Shown piece by piece: positions 17,974 to 27,996 of a DNA stretch of 64,000 nucleotides; the first letter of the stretch is position 1, and every line of letters begins with the position of its first letter. The DNA is from an uncultured Granulosicoccaceae bacterium (GTDB lineage: Bacteria > Pseudomonadota > Gammaproteobacteria > Granulosicoccales > Granulosicoccaceae): the NCBI GenBank assembly GCA_938041955.1, contig CALISD010000120.1, positions 55,792 through 119,791 on the forward strand. Reading direction: 5' to 3'. Both the position numbers and the translations under genes were made by a program. The notes under the pieces were generated by a model. The model searched no databases. It worked only from the letters and a program-made list of their open reading frames with translations, and had not been told where the DNA came from.

Positions 17974-20604
17974 CTAAAATAACTGGTCTACTTTCTTCTT
18001 TTGCGTTGTGGCATTAAGCCTTGGCTGGACCGGCGCCGGGATCGCCACCGTTTCATTGACCACCCGTGATTCGGTACCAATGGTTTCCACTATGGCGTTG
18101 ACCGGCTCGCTGACTACCGGCTTAATATTCATCAACGGCTCTGCGTACTCCGTTGGAATATTCTCTTCCCTGAAATATTCAAAAAATGAGCCTTCCGCAC
18201 CGGGAGTTGCCAGTTTTCCAGTCTTTCGATCTATCCTGACGGTGGTAAGCCCCTCGGGCTGGAGTTCATTATCCTCCGGCACACCATTCAGCGCGGTGCG
18301 CATGTAGTCTATCCACATTGGCAACGCTGCCGCCCCGCCACTCTCTTTTGGCCCCAGTGATTTTTGCTCATCGTAGCCAACCCAGGCAGTGGCCACCAAT
18401 TGGCTGTTAAAGCCGGTAAACCATGCATCATAAAGATCATTGGTCGTGCCGGTCTTACCAGCGATATCACTCCTGCCCAAATCCCGTGCTCTTTTGGCGG
18501 TACCACGCGAAATCACCTCACGCATAATCGAACGCATGATGAAAGCGTTGCGCTTTTCAATCACCCGCGGCGCTGCAATGATCAGCGGCGCGGCGGGAAT
18601 ACCGGGGACATCTTGAGCAACAGCCGCAGCGAGAACAGGCAGCAATGCGGCATCATCATCGCCTTCTGTAGCCAGCACTGCCACATCCTCAATGGCCGCA
18701 GCACCGCCATTCTGCTTTTCAAGTTCGGCACAGCGATCATCAGTCTCGCAGTACTGCACTGCTGCCGATTGGTAAACGATCTTTCCGGAACTATCGACAA
18801 TTTTTTCGATAAACCGCGGCTGCATGGAATAACCACCATTGGCAAATGTGGTGTAGGCGGTTGAAAGTTGCAGCGGTGTCAAATCTCCACTGCCGAGTGC
18901 CAATGACAGGTTTCTCGGCAAACTCCTGTCCTCAAAGTTAAACCGTTTCGCGTAGCGCACTGCTCTCGGGATACCAAGCTCTTGAAGCACTCTTATAGAG
19001 ACAAGATTGCGCGACTTCACCAATGCCTCACGCAGACGCGTGGGACCAAAAAACCGGCCGGAGTAATTTTGCGGCCTCCACTCATCTTCTAGCACGGTAT
19101 CTTCAAGAACCACTGGCGTGTCGTTGTAGATCGATGCGGGTGTATCGCCATGCTCAAATGCTGCAGAATATATGAATGGCTTGAAATTCGACCCCGGTTG
19201 GCGGTAGGCCTGAGTAATTCGATTAAATTTGCTGCGGTAAAAATCAAAACCACCCACCAGTGACACAATCTTTCCAGTGCTTGGTGAAAGCGATACAAAC
19301 GCCCCTTCTACATCGGGCATCTGAGACAGCGAATACACATCGTTAGCATCTGACTCCACGTGGATAATATCCAGCGGGGATAATATTTCACCCGGGGTTG
19401 AAAACGCTGGCTTCTCCTTGTCTTCCTCACTTCTGGGGGACGCCCACTGCATTTGCTCCCAGCTGATAGCGATCTGCTCACCACCAATCAATACCGCCTG
19501 TAATTCGGTGGCAGTTGTGGACACAACCATTGCAGGCCGGAGCTTACCCTGTGACGGAAACTCGGCCAGCTGATTGTCTATATTCTCCTGCACATCAGCA
19601 TTCTCAGGGCTGACTTTGCCCGGCAACCTGAAGCCATGACGTTTTTCGTAGGCAACCAACGCGGTCCGCAACGCTTCAGTAGCGGCTATCTGGTGAGTAC
19701 TGTCAATGGTGGTGTAGACCTTATATCCACCGGTATAAGCCTCTGCTCCGAGCCAGGCAACCATTTGTGCACGAGCCATTTCGCTGACATATCCGGCATC
19801 TACTTCGCTGGCAGTCTGGTGCAGCGTCGCTGTCACAGGCGTTGCAATCGCCGCTTTGTATTCCTGATCAGAGATTTTATTAAGCTCAAGCATCCTGCGC
19901 AGCACGTAGTTGCGCCTGATCATTGCTCGCTCGGGATTGACAATCGGATTGTACTTGGATGGCGCTTTCGGCAAACCCGCGATCATTGCAGCTTCTGCCA
20001 AATTAAGCTCTTTGACCGACTTCCCGTAATAGACTTTTGCCGCCGACGCCACACCATAAGCGCGATTGCCGAGGTAGGGGATATTCAAATAGAGCTCAAG
20101 AATTGACGCCTTACTTATCTGGCGCTCGATTTTCAACGCCAAAAGAATCTCATTTATTTTTCTGAGGTAGGTCTTTTCTGGCGAAAGATAGATATTCCGC
20201 GCCACCTGCATTGTGATGGTACTGCCACCCTGCCCTTTTTTGCCCGTTTTGATGAGGTTAATACCCGCACGCATCAAACCCTGGTAATCGACACCCGGAT
20301 GCTCATAAAAGCGATCGTCTTCTGACGCCAACACCGCATCAATCAACACTTGCGGCGTATCTTCTATGAGTAATTGTTCTCGACGCTTTTCACCGAATTC
20401 CGCTAGCAACTTGGCATCACTCGTGTACACCAGCAAAGGCACATGCAGCTCAACATCGTTGAGCGCATCAATATCTGGCAGGTTTGGCTCCAGGCGCTTG
20501 TAAATCATTAGCCCTGCTATCCCAACGCCAATAACCGCCAGTAAAGTCAGGCCAAGTAACAATTTAAATAGTCGTCCAATCAAAGATGAACACTCCGGCA
20601 ACAC
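17974..20604 (-). CDS. mrcA: Penicillin-binding protein 1A (bifunctional peptidoglycan synthase)
   Basis: 876 residues. A membrane anchor (about 13-35) is followed by the glycosyltransferase domain (GT51) with EDDRFYEHPGVD at residues 95-106, GQGGSTITMQVARN and KINEILLALKIE. The transpeptidase domain has the active-site PGSNFKP (Ser-x-x-Lys), SRN and KTGTTNDLYDAWF. An Ala/Asp/Glu-rich insert lies between the SRN and KTG regions, and there is a variable C-terminal tail. It polymerises and cross-links peptidoglycan. Divergent location from pilM is conserved in Pseudomonas and relatives. Confidence 0.96.
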   Translation of the reverse strand: MLPECSSLIGRLFKLLLGLTLLAVIGVGIAGLMIYKRLEPNLPDIDALNDVELHVPLLVYTSDAKLLAEFGEKRREQLLIEDTPQVLIDAVLASEDDRFYEHPGVDYQGLMRAGINLIKTGKKGQGGSTITMQVARNIYLSPEKTYLRKINEILLALKIERQISKASILELYLNIPYLGNRAYGVASAAKVYYGKSVKELNLAEAAMIAGLPKAPSKYNPIVNPERAMIRRNYVLRRMLELNKISDQEYKAAIATPVTATLHQTASEVDAGYVSEMARAQMVAWLGAEAYTGGYKVYTTIDSTHQIAATEALRTALVAYEKRHGFRLPGKVSPENADVQENIDNQLAEFPSQGKLRPAMVVSTTATELQAVLIGGEQIAISWEQMQWASPRSEEDKEKPAFSTPGEILSPLDIIHVESDANDVYSLSQMPDVEGAFVSLSPSTGKIVSLVGGFDFYRSKFNRITQAYRQPGSNFKPFIYSAAFEHGDTPASIYNDTPVVLEDTVLEDEWRPQNYSGRFFGPTRLREALVKSRNLVSIRVLQELGIPRAVRYAKRFNFEDRSLPRNLSLALGSGDLTPLQLSTAYTTFANGGYSMQPRFIEKIVDSSGKIVYQSAAVQYCETDDRCAELEKQNGGAAAIEDVAVLATEGDDDAALLPVLAAAVAQDVPGIPAAPLIIAAPRVIEKRNAFIMRSIMREVISRGTAKRARDLGRSDIAGKTGTTNDLYDAWFTGFNSQLVATAWVGYDEQKSLGPKESGGAAALPMWIDYMRTALNGVPEDNELQPEGLTTVRIDRKTGKLATPGAEGSFFEYFREENIPTEYAEPLMNIKPVVSEPVNAIVETIGTESRVVNETVAIPAPVQPRLNATTQKKKVDQLF

Positions 20605-20861
20605 GCTCTGCTGACAATTCTGGCTCGAGCGAAAGGGAAATTTAAGGTCTTAAGTATCACGTTGTGCTGATTATCTCACCATTTGTGGTCTTTTTAACGC
20701 TTTTGATTGTTGCGACAAAAAAACTTGGAGTGCCTTTTGCAGATTCATTATGGCAGCTGCAATCCGTTTCCCACACGAAACCTTTGCAACTTATTAAAAA
20801 TTCAAAACAATTTTGGATTGAACACACTACTTGAGCACTAGCCTGGGCGCACACCGGTATC

Positions 20862-21923
20862 ATGATTTCATTCGGAAACAAACAAGCAAACCTGATCGGA
20901 CTGGACATAAGTTCCACCTCCGTCAAGCTCCTCGAACTTAGTAAGACCAAATCGGCTTACAAGGTTGAAAGCTACGCGGTCGAACCATTGCCTGCAAACG
21001 CAATGAACGACAAGAGCCTGCAAGATGTTGAGGCCGTCGGCGAAGCGATCAAGCGTGCGGTCAAAAAATCTGGCTCGAAGAGAAAATTCGCCGCCGTCGC
21101 GGTCCCCAGCGCAATGGTAATCACTAAAGTGATCCAAATGCCCGCCGGACTGAAAGACAGCGAGCTCGAAGCACAAATTCAACTCGAGGCGGATCAATAC
21201 ATCCCCTACTCTCTTGACGAGGTCAATCTTGACCATCAGGTGATTGGCCCGTCAGAGGACGAGCCGGGTTCAGATGACGTACTTATTGTCGCCTCACGCA
21301 GCGAGAACGTCGAAGAGCGAACCGCAGCATGTGAAATTGGCGGGTTGACTGCCAAGGTGGTGGACATTGAGCCATACACCATCGAACACACCTGCAAAAT
21401 GATCAAAGACCAAACCGATGTTGACTGGGCTGATAAAACCATCGCTGTGCTCGACATCGGGGCGACCATGACAAGCCTGAACGTGCTACGTGATGAGAAG
21501 CTCGTGTACACAAGAGAACAGCCTTTCGGCGGCAAACAATTGACAGAAGAAATTATGCGCCGCTTTGGACTTTCATACGAAGACGCAGGCCGAGTAAAGC
21601 GCGTTGGCGGACTGCCAGACAACTATGAGCCTGAAATTCTAAGCCCGTTTAAAGATCAAATGGTGCAGCAAGCGAATCGCTTTTTGCAATTCTTCTTCTC
21701 GGCAGACAAGAACGACTATGTAGATCAAATCTTGTTAGCCGGAGGTTGTGCAGAGATTCCCGGTATATGCGAGTTGATTGAAAGCCAAATCGGCACACCG
21801 ACAAGTAAAGCTGACCCTTTCCACAACATTGAGTGCGCATCAGGTGTCGCACTGCAACGACTCCAGGGAGATGGCCCGGCCATGATGATTGCCTGTGGGT
21901 TGGCGACGCGAGGATTCGACTAA
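20862..21923 (+). CDS. pilM: Type IV pilus assembly ATPase-fold protein PilM
   Basis: 353 residues with the actin-like fold: NLIGLDISSTSVKLLELSK at the N-terminus (phosphate 1), IAVLDIGATMTSLNVL (phosphate 2), and ILLAGGCAEIPGI (adenosine motif). PilM is cytoplasmic and binds the short N-terminal peptide of PilN, coupling the inner-membrane alignment complex to the pilus motor. It is first of the pilMNOPQ operon. The stop TAA overlaps the pilN ATG by one base. Confidence 0.97.
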   Translation: MISFGNKQANLIGLDISSTSVKLLELSKTKSAYKVESYAVEPLPANAMNDKSLQDVEAVGEAIKRAVKKSGSKRKFAAVAVPSAMVITKVIQMPAGLKDSELEAQIQLEADQYIPYSLDEVNLDHQVIGPSEDEPGSDDVLIVASRSENVEERTAACEIGGLTAKVVDIEPYTIEHTCKMIKDQTDVDWADKTIAVLDIGATMTSLNVLRDEKLVYTREQPFGGKQLTEEIMRRFGLSYEDAGRVKRVGGLPDNYEPEILSPFKDQMVQQANRFLQFFFSADKNDYVDQILLAGGCAEIPGICELIESQIGTPTSKADPFHNIECASGVALQRLQGDGPAMMIACGLATRGFD

Positions 21924-22486
21924 TGGCGAAAATTAATCTACTTCCCTGGCGCGAAGAACAACGCGCCGAGAAGACCAAACAATTCGGTTTAAGTGCTGCA
22001 CTAACTGCTTTATTCGGCGCGGCGATTGTCTACGGCGGAATGCAATTCGCGAATGGCAAGATCGACCACCAGGAAGCACGCAACAACTATCTTCAAACCG
22101 AGATAGACAAGCTTAAGAAAGACTTGAAGGAAATCGAAGAACTCGAGTCGACCAAAGCAAACCTGTTAGCCCGAATGGACATCATTCAAGAGCTACAAAC
22201 TCGCCGACCTCAAGTAGTACACACATTTCAGGAACTCGCAGAGCGCGTTCCAGATGGCGTATTTCTGGAGTCGATGAAGCAGACCGCTGACGTCCTTGCA
22301 TTCGAGGGCAAAGCCGACTCCAACGCTCGTGTTTCAACATTGATGCGTAATCTCGGAGCTTCTGACTGGTTTAAACAGCCCGGACTTGAGCTCATCGAGT
22401 CAAAAAATAAAGACGACGGTATTAGTTCGTTCAAATTGCGTCTATCGCAATCTGTCGCGCCATCCGCCGATCAAACTGACAAGTAA
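21923..22486 (+). CDS. pilN: Type IV pilus inner-membrane protein PilN
   Basis: 187 residues. The N-terminal MAKINLLPWREEQ is the conserved PilN peptide that inserts into PilM (INLLPW). One membrane helix (about 23-43) is followed by a coiled coil (about 50-85, LKKDLKEIEELES) and a periplasmic ferredoxin-like domain. The frame is open upstream, but the ATG at 21923, overlapping the pilM stop, gives the family N-terminus. It forms a heterodimer with PilO. Confidence 0.96.
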   Translation: MAKINLLPWREEQRAEKTKQFGLSAALTALFGAAIVYGGMQFANGKIDHQEARNNYLQTEIDKLKKDLKEIEELESTKANLLARMDIIQELQTRRPQVVHTFQELAERVPDGVFLESMKQTADVLAFEGKADSNARVSTLMRNLGASDWFKQPGLELIESKNKDDGISSFKLRLSQSVAPSADQTDK

Positions 22487-22498
22487 CAGGGGCCAGAA

Positions 22499-23125
22499 GT
22501 GGATATTGGACAAGCTATATCAGACCTAAATGGTATTGACGCAAGCGACTTTAAAAAGATCGGCACAGCACCGCTCGCGGTTCGTGGTTTTATGTTGGCA
22601 CTCGGTCTGGCAGCTATTGTCGGTGCAGGAATATGGTTTGCCATTAAGCCAAAATTTCTCGAACTGGAAAACGTTGCAGCTAAAGAAGAGACGCTGAAAC
22701 AGACATTCGACAAGACTCAGGCTAAAGCGGCCAACCGCGACGCTTACGTAGAACAACTCAGTGAAATGAAGCGCACATTCAACGTCATGTTGCGTCAACT
22801 TCCAAACAAGACAGACATAGAAAGTTTATTGATTGATCTTTCGCAAACCAGCGTTGCAGCTGGACTGGAAGTTGAGTTCTTCAAACCGAAAAGTGAAGTT
22901 GCCAAAGAATTCTATGTTGAGTATCCGATTCAAATCAAAGTGACAGGCAACTATCACCAGTTTGGAAACTTCGTGAGCGGCCTGGCATCACTGCCGCGAA
23001 TTGTGACGCTCCACAACATAAATATCACACCAGTAGGCGGCAGCGGTGCGACTCCGGAAACTCAAAAACTGCAGATGGATCTAACGGCCACCACTTACCG
23101 TTACCTTGATGATGATGAGGCATAA
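22499..23125 (+). CDS. pilO: Type IV pilus inner-membrane protein PilO
   Basis: 208 residues with a GTG start. A short cytoplasmic part, one membrane helix (about 29-49), a coiled coil (about 55-85) and a periplasmic domain containing RQLPNKTDIESLLIDLSQTS and QIKVTGNYHQFGNFVSGLA, a region well conserved in PilO. It sits 12 bases after pilN. PilO pairs with PilN and binds PilP. Confidence 0.96.
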   Translation: MDIGQAISDLNGIDASDFKKIGTAPLAVRGFMLALGLAAIVGAGIWFAIKPKFLELENVAAKEETLKQTFDKTQAKAANRDAYVEQLSEMKRTFNVMLRQLPNKTDIESLLIDLSQTSVAAGLEVEFFKPKSEVAKEFYVEYPIQIKVTGNYHQFGNFVSGLASLPRIVTLHNINITPVGGSGATPETQKLQMDLTATTYRYLDDDEA

Positions 23126-23129
23126 CATC

Positions 23130-23696
23130 GTGAATACAAGTACAACCATTACCCAACTAGCCAAGGTTCGACTCGCCCTAGTTGCAGTCATTGCCTCAGC
23201 TACTCTGGTCGGGTGTGACAGCGGAATGGCAGACCTTGAAGGCTTTGTGGCGGAAACCCGCTTGAAGCACCAGGGACGAGTTGATCCCCTACCCACTTTC
23301 GCAGAGTACGAAACTGTTGCCTATGCGGAACAAGATTTGCGAGATCCCTTTAAGCCGCATCAAGACATCTCGGCAGAGACAACAGTCGCGACTGCAAGCA
23401 CTGGCGGACCTCGCCCGAGTGCAGGGCGTCGACGCGAAGCGCTGGAAAGCGTACCTCTAGATACCTTGAAAATGGTAGGGATCCTAAAACAACGCTCTTC
23501 TAGTTGGGCGTTAGTTCAGGACAGAGAAGGCACGATCCACCGTGTACAGCCAGGCAACTATGCAGGCCAGAATCACGGCAAGATCACCAAAATTTCAGAA
23601 AACGAAATTAATCTGGTTGAGTTAGTACCTGATGGTATCAGCGGCTGGATTCAGCGACAGGCACAGCTAAAACTGGGCACTGGAGATGAAAAATGA
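23130..23696 (+). CDS. pilP: Type IV pilus lipoprotein PilP
   Basis: 188 residues from the GTG at 23130, which has GAGG nine bases upstream. A signal peptide ends in the lipobox LVGC. The mature part has the PilP pattern: a disordered N-terminal stretch with RDPFKPHQ, then a small beta domain (LDTLKMVGILKQRSSSWALVQD ... VQPGNYAGQNHGKI). It links PilN/PilO to the PilQ secretin. A run of three in-frame ATG codons at 23109-23117, inside the end of pilO, is an alternative start but would weaken the signal peptide. The stop overlaps the pilQ ATG (ATGA). Confidence 0.94.
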   Translation: MNTSTTITQLAKVRLALVAVIASATLVGCDSGMADLEGFVAETRLKHQGRVDPLPTFAEYETVAYAEQDLRDPFKPHQDISAETTVATASTGGPRPSAGRRREALESVPLDTLKMVGILKQRSSSWALVQDREGTIHRVQPGNYAGQNHGKITKISENEINLVELVPDGISGWIQRQAQLKLGTGDEK

Positions 23697-25930
23697 TAGC
23701 AAAGACTGATCAGGTAAAGAGAAAGAACAAGACGATGCAACGGAGAAAAACGGTGAATTATCCAACAATCTGCGGCACACCAATCGACGGTGGTTTTACC
23801 CGGTGCACGCACTTGGGCAAGCTGCGGTTGTTGGCTATCGCAATAGGCGCGCAAGCTTTAATGGCACAGAGCAGCCTGGCTGCTACCCTCGACCATTTAA
23901 GTTACACCACCCTGCCAGGCAACCAACAGCAAATCGCTTTCAAATTAAGCGACCCTGTTGCAACCCCGCAGACGTTTCAAATTGACTACCCGGCGAGAAT
24001 TGCTATCGACCTGATGGGAACCACCAATGCCCTGGACAAGCGAATTGTTCCAGTCGGTGTCGGCAACCTTGACAGCGTAAGCATCGTCGAAGCCAACGAC
24101 CGTACTCGTGTCGTTCTTAACTTAGGCGAGATGACCGACTACCAGACAGAAATCGATGGTGACCGACTGCTCGTCACGCTAGATGGTGACAGCGAAGGCT
24201 TCAGCCAGGCTGAAAACCTCGACTCGGACGAGCTTCTTGATGAAGTGTTCCAGACCGATGAATTGATGGAAACTGCAAGCGAAGCGGCCGAAGACGTCCT
24301 GCCTATGGCTGAAACGACTCTGGTCGAAGGCGAAGCAATTGAAGTCACAGATGAGTATCAAAACGACGGCCTGGTGGTTGAGCTGCCTTCAAGCCTGCCA
24401 CTTGACTACGAGGCGCCAGACGCACAACCCGTCAGCGCAGAAGCGCCGGTAATGCCGATCGCTGAAGAATTCAAAGTAGAGACCGGCGCCCCGATACAAG
24501 AGTATGTTGAAGACCTACCGCGCCCTGCGGCTCGCACTTCGGCACCACAGATGCCGCGTATGGATGATGTGCGATATCAATCCAATCGTTCAAACGATAC
24601 CGGTATCGATTATTCAAGACAGCAAGACGTATTTAACCCACCGATTGTTACTAGCAACAAAGTTTCTTACAGCGGTGAAGAGTTATCCCTGAACTTCCAG
24701 GACATTGAAATTCGTTCAGTGCTACAGCTACTGGCTGACTTTACTGACCTCAATATTGTCGTAAGTGACAGCGTTGAAGGCAAACTAACACTGCGACTTA
24801 AAAATGTTCCATGGGATCAGGCCCTGGATATTATCCTGCGCACCAAGGGTCTTGATAAGAGAGAGTCTGGAAATGTAGTGATGGTAGCCCCCGCGGGTGA
24901 AATCGCAGCACAGGAAACTGCAGAAAGAGAAGCAGCACAACAAGCCATCGCGCTTGAGCCACTTCGCTCCGAGTTTGTTCAAGTGAACTACGCAAAAGCA
25001 AACGAAGTAGCTGCAATCCTCAAATCTGAAACCGGTGGTCTACTTTCAGAGCGAGGCAACGTTACTATTGACGATCGTACTAACACTATCCTCGTCAACG
25101 ATACCGCAGACGTGCTAGGTAAAGTACGCGCACTGGTAACACGACTGGATATTCCAGTAAGACAGGTTCTGATCGAATCACGCATCGTTATTGCCACAGA
25201 TGATTTCAACCGCGAAATGGGTGCACGCTTTGGTATTAGCCGCGACACGACAAACGACGGCAGCGGTGTTGCACTGTCAGGCACATCAGCCGGTGTCACC
25301 AACCTACTGAACGGCGGCGATTTAGGGCTTGAAAGATTCAACGTAAATCTACCTGCAAACGTCACTAACGGAAGCCTTGGACTGGCTTTCGCCAAACTAC
25401 CATTCGGCACGTTGCTGGAACTTGAATTGTCTGCGATGCAAGCGGAAGGCCGCGGTGAAGTGGTGTCAACACCACGGGTAATCACAGCTAACCAGCGTGA
25501 AGCCTATATTGAGCAGGGTGTAGAAATTCCCTACCAGGAATCGTCAGGTGCCGGTGCTGCGACATCAACCTCATTCAGAAAGGCCGTACTGGGCCTGCGA
25601 GTGAAGCCGCAAATTACCCCTGATGAGCGTATCATTATCGATCTGACCGTAAATAAAGATACGGTTGGTGAAGTATATGGCGGCATCCCGAGTATCGATA
25701 CTCGAGAAGTGAGTACTCAGGTACTGGTTGCTAACGGTGAAACGGTTGTTCTAGGCGGAATCTTCGAACAAAGCCTGATCCAGCAGCGTGATCAGGTGCC
25801 ATTCTTCGGCGACCTGCCACTGATCGGTAAACTGTTCCAACATAACGTGAACGAAGACGACAAAACCGAACTCCTGGTGTTTGTTACTCCAAAAATCGTG
25901 AACGACGGAACCTCGACTCTAGATCAATAA
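23693..25930 (+). CDS. pilQ: Type IV pilus secretin PilQ
   Basis: 745 residues. An extended N-terminus precedes a signal peptide (about 41-64). An AMIN domain (about 66-160, peptidoglycan binding) is followed by an acidic Pro-containing linker (165-310), a STN/N0 domain (LNFQDIEIRSVLQLLADFTD), an N1 domain (FVQVNYAKANEVAAILKS), and the secretin domain with the VPFFGDLPLIGKLF signature near the C-terminus. It forms the outer-membrane ring through which the pilus passes. Only one AMIN domain is clear; many homologues have two. A strong terminator follows, so the pil operon ends here. Confidence 0.97.
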   Translation: MIAKTDQVKRKNKTMQRRKTVNYPTICGTPIDGGFTRCTHLGKLRLLAIAIGAQALMAQSSLAATLDHLSYTTLPGNQQQIAFKLSDPVATPQTFQIDYPARIAIDLMGTTNALDKRIVPVGVGNLDSVSIVEANDRTRVVLNLGEMTDYQTEIDGDRLLVTLDGDSEGFSQAENLDSDELLDEVFQTDELMETASEAAEDVLPMAETTLVEGEAIEVTDEYQNDGLVVELPSSLPLDYEAPDAQPVSAEAPVMPIAEEFKVETGAPIQEYVEDLPRPAARTSAPQMPRMDDVRYQSNRSNDTGIDYSRQQDVFNPPIVTSNKVSYSGEELSLNFQDIEIRSVLQLLADFTDLNIVVSDSVEGKLTLRLKNVPWDQALDIILRTKGLDKRESGNVVMVAPAGEIAAQETAEREAAQQAIALEPLRSEFVQVNYAKANEVAAILKSETGGLLSERGNVTIDDRTNTILVNDTADVLGKVRALVTRLDIPVRQVLIESRIVIATDDFNREMGARFGISRDTTNDGSGVALSGTSAGVTNLLNGGDLGLERFNVNLPANVTNGSLGLAFAKLPFGTLLELELSAMQAEGRGEVVSTPRVITANQREAYIEQGVEIPYQESSGAGAATSTSFRKAVLGLRVKPQITPDERIIIDLTVNKDTVGEVYGGIPSIDTREVSTQVLVANGETVVLGGIFEQSLIQQRDQVPFFGDLPLIGKLFQHNVNEDDKTELLVFVTPKIVNDGTSTLDQ

Positions 25931-25952
25931 TAATCCTCTCAACATGAGACTT

Positions 25953-25983
25953 AAAAAAACCGCGCTTGTCGCGGTTTTTTTTT
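25953..25983 (+). terminator. Rho-independent terminator after pilQ
   Basis: AAAAAAACCGCG (25953-25964), loop CTTGT, CGCGGTTTTTTT with T-run to 25983. The A-tract on the left makes it bidirectional in principle. It separates pilMNOPQ from aroK-aroB, which therefore must have a promoter between here and 26086. Confidence 0.93.
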
Positions 25984-26085
25984 GGCCGCGTTCGCTAACT
26001 GCAATCGCACCAATCATGCTACTGTTGATCACACGTAACAGACCGCAGAGTGCTCTGATATTTGATCAGATCCTCCACCACATGT

Positions 26086-26652
26086 ATGGCGAGTATTTTT
26101 CTAATAGGCCCGATGGGCGCTGGCAAAACCACTGTGGGCAGACAGCTCGCACGTCGACTTGGTTGCGCGTTTTTCGACAGTGACAGGGAAATAGAAGCGG
26201 CCTGTGGCGTCGATATCCCGACAATTTTTGATTTCGAAGGTGAAGTAGGTTTTCGCTGTCGCGAGGAGCGCATGATTGACCTCCTGACCAGCAAGACCAA
26301 TATTGTATTGGCCACTGGCGGTGGTGCAGTACTACGGGAACAAAATCGCCTGAACCTCAAAAGCCGCGGCGTTGTGGTTTTTCTCGATGTCGATATCGAT
26401 GTGCAGGTTGAGCGCACCTCGCGAAACAACTCAAGACCCCTGCTTCAACACGGGGACGCACGCGCCACACTAATGGAAATCAGCAGGCTACGCGGGCCCA
26501 TCTATCACGAACTCGCTCACGTGCATATCAGCACCAGCAATCAGCGCCATCAACGGGTGGTAGATAAAATTTGTCGCAAGCTGGACGAACTCACCAGAAC
26601 CCCGTCTCACCCGGAAAATATTTCATCTGAGTGCCCACCATCAGACACCTGA
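26086..26652 (+). CDS. aroK: Shikimate kinase
   Basis: 188 residues from the ATG at 26086. Walker A GPMGAGKTTVGRQLA, FFDSDREIEAACG (shikimate-binding Asp), GGGAVLRE and the lid arginine region NNSRPLLQ are all present. It phosphorylates shikimate in aromatic amino acid synthesis. The frame opens earlier at a TTG (26062), but the ATG matches the family start (ASIFLIGPMGAGK). The C-terminus (EL TRTPSHPENISSE...) is a short polar tail beyond the usual end. It is followed by aroB after 36 bases. Confidence 0.95.
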   Translation: MASIFLIGPMGAGKTTVGRQLARRLGCAFFDSDREIEAACGVDIPTIFDFEGEVGFRCREERMIDLLTSKTNIVLATGGGAVLREQNRLNLKSRGVVVFLDVDIDVQVERTSRNNSRPLLQHGDARATLMEISRLRGPIYHELAHVHISTSNQRHQRVVDKICRKLDELTRTPSHPENISSECPPSDT

Positions 26653-26688
26653 AGGCCACTCGGATTCATCTCTTACGGTTATCAAACC

Positions 26689-27768
26689 ATGACAACGCTT
26701 AACGTCGATCTCGGTGAACGCAGCTACCCGATTTACATCAACGGCAATATCCTTGGCGATGCCGATTTATACCTTCGTCATATCAAAGGTAATAAAGTAC
26801 TTATCGTCACCGACGATAACGTCGCCCCTTTGTATCTGGCGACTTTACTGGAAGCACTACCTTCTTTCGATTGCCAACATTTGGCGTTACCAGCAGGCGA
26901 AGCACACAAGAACCTGGAAACGGTAAATAAAATCTACGACGTGCTAATGCAAAGTCACTTTGACCGCAACTGCACGATCATCGCTCTGGGAGGCGGTGTC
27001 GTCGGAGATATCACCGGTTTCGCTGCCGCCACTTACCAGCGCGGCGTCGCTTTTGTGCAGGTACCGACCACGCTATTGGCTCAGGTAGATTCCTCTGTCG
27101 GCGGTAAAACCGGCGTCAATCATCCACTCGGCAAAAATATGATCGGAGCATTTCATCAGCCAGCGTGTGTTATCGCAGATATGAATACACTCGACACCCT
27201 GCCGCAGCGTGAACTGATCGCGGGCATGGCCGAAGTCATAAAATACGGACTCATTGACGACTCAGAGTTCTTCGAATGGATTGATCAACACATGAGCGAC
27301 TTGTTAGGGCTAAACAAGGACGCACTGGCCAATGCCGTTGAGCGATCCTGTACCAATAAATCACGAATAGTCGCAGCAGATGAACGCGAGTCGGGGCAAC
27401 GCGCCCTGCTAAATCTCGGCCACACTTTCGGCCACGCCATAGAGACCGCGCAGGGTTATGGCAATTGGTTGCATGGTGAAGCGATTGGCGCCGGTATGTG
27501 CCTGGCGGCAAAGTATTCTCACGACCTCGGCCTGATGGACGAACAACAAGCTGATCGCGTCTGCCGCACCATAGAAAAAGCCGGCCTGCCCAGCACGCCA
27601 CCGACCAATATGACTGCTGACCGCTGCCTGGAACTCATGTCGCACGATAAAAAAGTTCGCGATAAAAAATTGACCCTGGTACTCATGCGCGGAATCGGTA
27701 AATCTTTTTTATGTAACGATTTTGATCAAAAACAGCTCTCTAAAACCCTTACTTTGGCATTCGACTGA
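26689..27768 (+). CDS. aroB: 3-dehydroquinate synthase
   Basis: 359 residues, full length. The NAD- and metal-binding core is seen in ALGGGVVGDITGFAAATYQRG, VPTTLLAQVDSSVGGKTGVNH, LNLGHTFGHAIE and LHGEAIGAGM (metal-binding Glu and His residues). It converts DAHP to 3-dehydroquinate, the second shikimate step. The aroK-aroB-damX order is the conserved gammaproteobacterial one. Confidence 0.97.
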   Translation: MTTLNVDLGERSYPIYINGNILGDADLYLRHIKGNKVLIVTDDNVAPLYLATLLEALPSFDCQHLALPAGEAHKNLETVNKIYDVLMQSHFDRNCTIIALGGGVVGDITGFAAATYQRGVAFVQVPTTLLAQVDSSVGGKTGVNHPLGKNMIGAFHQPACVIADMNTLDTLPQRELIAGMAEVIKYGLIDDSEFFEWIDQHMSDLLGLNKDALANAVERSCTNKSRIVAADERESGQRALLNLGHTFGHAIETAQGYGNWLHGEAIGAGMCLAAKYSHDLGLMDEQQADRVCRTIEKAGLPSTPPTNMTADRCLELMSHDKKVRDKKLTLVLMRGIGKSFLCNDFDQKQLSKTLTLAFD

Positions 27769-27996
27769 TACAACTTCGATACACTACATGTCAAACTCGT
27801 AAGCCTTTGTTACCTTCCTCTTCACAGCGTTGCCGAAGGTCCCCAAGTCCTCTACTATCGGACGGCTAATACTCAAGCTGCACACGGTGACCGCTACGCC
27901 GCATCTAGCACAACTGGTTGATTTAACACCAGATTGCTTTGGCTTCGCGCCCGCGTCTGTTTGATTCAAAGATTATCTACCACGGACCGAGCAACT